A stretch of DNA of 64,000 bases, from assembly GCF_031877795.1 (NCBI RefSeq), contig NC_133933.1, positions 5,640,632 to 5,704,631 of the forward strand, read 5' to 3'. The notes beneath the pieces were generated by a model that was given only the letters and a program-made list of their open reading frames with translations, was not told the origin of the DNA and made no database searches. The stretch's first letter is position 1; every line of letters begins with the position of its first letter. The DNA comes from Strix aluco (lineage: Eukaryota; Chordata; Aves; Strigiformes; Strigidae). This document shows, piece by piece, positions 60,901-64,000 of this stretch. A program made the position numbers and the translations under genes.

Positions 60901-61822
60901 TTTGCAAATATCATGAGATAACATATTAGTAAAGACCAGAAGGTGAATACTTGGTGTTTGCAAGATGAAACCAATGTTGTCTGCCCAACTCTGGATGTCA
61001 AAACGAAATTCAGAAACAAGCTAAAAGGAACCGTGGGCCACAATCTCATGCAGCAAGCGCAGTGGTTGAATTTATTTTTTTTGGAGGGGGGAGGTCAGTT
61101 GTTTTGTGATGCTAACTTAGTAGATTTGAGAATTATGTACAAAGTAGCTGAGTTTTTATTCCTTCCATTATGGTCCTGCTCTATTTTCCTCCACAACTTT
61201 CTACTCCAATATAGGCAGTTGAATAAGGGCTAAATTTTCCTAGCCTGCCAGTGCCCCAGCAGACTGGCAGCTTCCCAGAAGACAGAGGTGCCTAAAATCT
61301 TGTTTAACCGCCTCTTTGGAAATGGAGCTTTGCTGAAATTGAGCTTCAGGAAACCAGTCTTGATACGTACTCTTTGGAGTTGATAACAGGTATCCAAGTC
61401 AAACATTTACGGGGAAAGCTCTGGAGAATTCAGACCTCATGCAAACTGGCCATACCAGGCAGCCATTTGATTTCATAAAATATGTCATAAAACCAATACT
61501 TAGGTCTGAAGCTTTTTGAGTATGTTGTGTGCTGTTTCTTACGGAAACCAATGGGAAAAACAAATAGCAGTTCTGGAGAATCAGCATGAATATATTGCAT
61601 TAGGTAAAAGAGATCTACAGGAAACATCTGTTTTGCCAAGGAGGACTGAAAAAGTATTTCAGTTCTTGCATAACGGTAGTAAGGAAATTATTTATTAGCA
61701 AGCTGATATAACAGAGCAGTGGGTGTTCTGAGTAAACTGACATAATTTGCTGGTTTGCATGTGGGTCTACAGACCTCCTTTCTGGTGAACTGAAAGCATA
61801 GCCTCATCAGATAGATGAAATG
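57973..61822. other. Intergenic sequence, nothing recognised
   Basis: AT-rich unique sequence with T/A runs (for example 58131-58141). No gene, RNA or identified transposon; a block with enhancer-like texture at 59.99-60.22 kb is noted separately. Confidence 0.6.
59990..60220. promoter_or_regulatory. Candidate conserved non-coding element
   Basis: Very AT-rich, repeat-free block dense in homeodomain- and MEF2-like words: GATTAATTAAAAT, CATAATTGCAG, AATATAATATTTATTATT, GAATTAATGCAT, GCTAATTAAG. Such density is common in developmental enhancers but also in plain AT-rich DNA. Confidence 0.2.
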
Positions 61823-62335
61823 ATCACAGAATTGTCTAGGTTGGAAAAGACCCTGAAGATCCTCCAGTCCAACCATTAACCTCACACTGACTGTTCTCAA
61901 CTCCACCAGATCCCTCAGTGCTGGGTCAACCCGACTCTTAAACCCCTCCAGGGATGGGGACTCCATCACTGCCCTGGGCAGCCCATTCCAACGCCCAACA
62001 ACCCCTCTGGAAAGAAATGCTTCCTAATATCTAGTCTAAACCTTCCCTGGCCCAACTTGAGGCCATTCCCTCTTGTCCTATCGCTTATTACTTGGTTACA
62101 GAGACTCATCCCCAGCTCTCTGCACCCTCCTTTCAGGGAGTTGTAGAGGGCAATGAGGTCTCCCCTCAGCCTCCTCTTCTCCAGACTAAACCCCCCCAGT
62201 TCCCTCAGCCGCTCCCCATCAGACCTGGGCTCCAGACCCTGCACCAGCTTCGTTGCCCTTTTCTGGACACGCTCGAGTCATTCAATGTCTTTTTTTGTAG
62301 TGAGGGGCCCAAAACCGAACACAGTAATCGAGGTG
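61823..62335 (-). mobile_element. CR1 LINE fragment (3' part)
   Basis: The left end (GATCACAGAATTGTCTAGG, TTGGAAAAGACCCTGAAGA) is the reversed CR1 terminus. The minus strand then codes for the ORF2 C-terminus: [41 protein letters not shown], then ESPSLEGFKSR after a frame change. The wording is nearly that of the 43.6-kb copy over its whole length, so both come from the same or sister subfamilies. It breaks off near 62335, where the 43.6-kb copy continues, so it is truncated at a different point. Confidence 0.92.
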
Positions 62336-63962
62336 AAAAGATGATGGCCTTTTAAAATTTTTAGCTTTTTTTTTGGCTGTGCACAACTTCATAAATGCTA
62401 CACCCAGTTCATTTTTTTGCAGCCCTGGATGCTGTAACTTTTGTTTAACTAGGGTTTGGGTTTTCTCTTACATTTTGTAAAGAATCTCCATTATTAGATG
62501 CTGACACCAATTGATTATCAGGCTTTATTGCATCTTCTAAGCATACATAGCCAATTAAACCCCTCTGCCTTTCTAAGGGTGAACAAGCCATGTAGACTCC
62601 TAATAGTCCCACCACAGCATGTTGTTCCTTTGTTACTAAGGCAGCAATTAACAAGTTTTTAATGGAACAAAAGCTCCCAGAGACAAGCACAGCATGATAA
62701 TAGGAAGGTGTCTACTTTTTTTCTTTTCAACATGGCAATATCTTGTATAACCCTTCCTCCCTTCCACCCCCCTTGGGTTGAACAGCCCTGTCAAGGTGCT
62801 CAGTGTGGGATTTTTATTCCTCTGCTATCTGCCAGAGTGCACCTAAAAATAATGATATTTACACATGTTCAATTATTAAAGGGTTCTAAAACATAAATCT
62901 GAACTGCAGTCCTCTTAAAAGCAAGAGGTGTTTTAATGTCAGTAAAGGGGGAAAATTATCTTTTCTTTTCTTACCAAGATGATCTCTGTGGTGCCATTGA
63001 ATACTGCACTGTCAGGTTTTGCTGATGGAGTAATTGTTTTTTAAAGTGGTTCTTTCAGTTTTTAATGTCATGTTTATGCAAATTAAAACACAGCAAGAGA
63101 AAGGGAGGCCAAGAAGGAGACTTGTCATTTTTCCAAAATAATCTATATGATTATTTTTTAAATAAAAGTCTCAGTTGGGAAATAATTGCCTCTGTGCATG
63201 AGATTAATAATAACTAAGTAATTTTCTATTGTTTCATCCTGGTCTACTCTTAAATGCTCCTTCTGCATGGGGAAAGGATGGGCTGGTCTGGTGGGTGGCT
63301 GGCTGGGGAGAAAGGCTGGTAGAGGGGTGAGTTCTCCAAAATGATGTAGTAGCCCTGGGGTAGATCACCAAACTCCTCTGTATAATCCATGAAAGGTAAT
63401 ACTGTTGTCTTTTGTCATTTTTGAAAATACAAACTTAGGAAGGCTTGGTTTGTCTCCCACTGAGTGGCTGGACTGTGTCTGCCTTGGTCTCAGGAGGTAT
63501 GAGTAAGAAGAGCTTACCAGTTTAGAGAAAATGGACATATTTATGGTCATTACCTTCCCATGGAAAGTAATGTTTCTGTCTAGGAAAGCATTGTGTTTTA
63601 ATTTTTAAGGATAAGATGTCACAGGAGATATACATGGGCATTTGTGGTATAGCCCATAATATGCGTCCTTCAGAAAAACCTGCAACTGTAAGAGACGTAC
63701 ACTAAAACTGGAAACCACATCAAATGTGACTAATTTCAGGCCATACTGTTGGGAAGTTGCGAAAAGAATCTGTCCTGAGCTTTGGGAAGAGATTTCATTA
63801 TTTGAAATGAACCTGTGCTGAATTCATGAATCTCCACTTACACCTGGATCTGAAAAGGTGCTGCTTTGGTTGTTTCTGGCTTATTTCTCAAGGAAGTCCT
63901 GTAGGGAGCTGGTACAGTTCCTCAGTACTGGTGTTGCTGGTGTACCTATGGTTTCTGTTTCT

Positions 63963-63967
<5 letters not shown>
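62336..63967. other. Intergenic sequence, nothing recognised
   Basis: AT-rich unique sequence with a T run at 62367-62374. The stretch 63050-63240 (with ATGCAAATTAAAAC, TATGATTATTTTTTAAATAAAAG and GATTAATAATAACTAAG) is repeat-free and could be a conserved element, but this is not shown. Confidence 0.55.

Positions 63968-64000
<33 letters not shown>
63968..64000. repeat. (TA)n microsatellite, cut by window end
   Basis: At least 33 bases of alternating T and A run to the last base. True length is unknown because the window ends inside the array. Confidence 0.95.

Noticed and set aside
1..64000. CRISPR arrays, operons, ribosome binding sites, tRNA or rRNA genes
   Set aside because: The DNA is vertebrate nuclear sequence; no array of identical spaced repeats, no intact tRNA cloverleaf and no rRNA-like segment was seen.

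Overview
The window is vertebrate nuclear DNA, almost certainly from a bird. It holds one intact, multi-exon vertebrate gene, BTBD3. Its interspersed repeats are CR1 LINE fragments in the avian form, including one 3' end that closes in tandem ATTCTGTG octamers, and there is no Alu, B1 or L1. The order or species cannot be fixed from sequence alone.

Layout. Positions 1-1300 are a very G+C-rich CpG island with GC boxes, an NRF1-type site and long G runs, the likely main BTBD3 promoter and non-coding first exon. About 1.3-11.6 kb reads as a long first intron. A smaller G+C-rich, CCAAT-box patch at 11.64-12.06 kb, just before the first coding exon, is a candidate second promoter. Four coding exons (12271-12593, 13184-13274, 13780-13898, 17975-19007) join in frame with GT/AG borders at every junction to give 521 residues: a basic, serine-rich N-terminus, then BTB, BACK and PHR domains. 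A long 3' UTR with several AATAAA signals probably runs to about 22.37 kb.

From about 22.4 kb to the end I find no gene. The region reads as a gene desert with CR1 pieces of different ages (43.6, 52.7 and 61.8 kb; others lie in BTBD3 introns at 3.1 and 17.4 kb), four probable fossils of MIR-type tRNA-derived SINEs (28.9, 30.8, 34.0, 42.7 kb), low-complexity tracts, and several AT-rich, repeat-free stretches that could be conserved enhancers. The desert also contains a heavily diverged minisatellite with a roughly 42-bp period at 54.89-55.20 kb. The window ends inside a (TA)n microsatellite.

I found no previously undescribed gene system, RNA gene, CRISPR array or operon. The most useful points for follow-up are the two-promoter, two-start organisation of BTBD3, the hidden 42-bp repeat, the amniote-age SINE fossils and the candidate regulatory elements.
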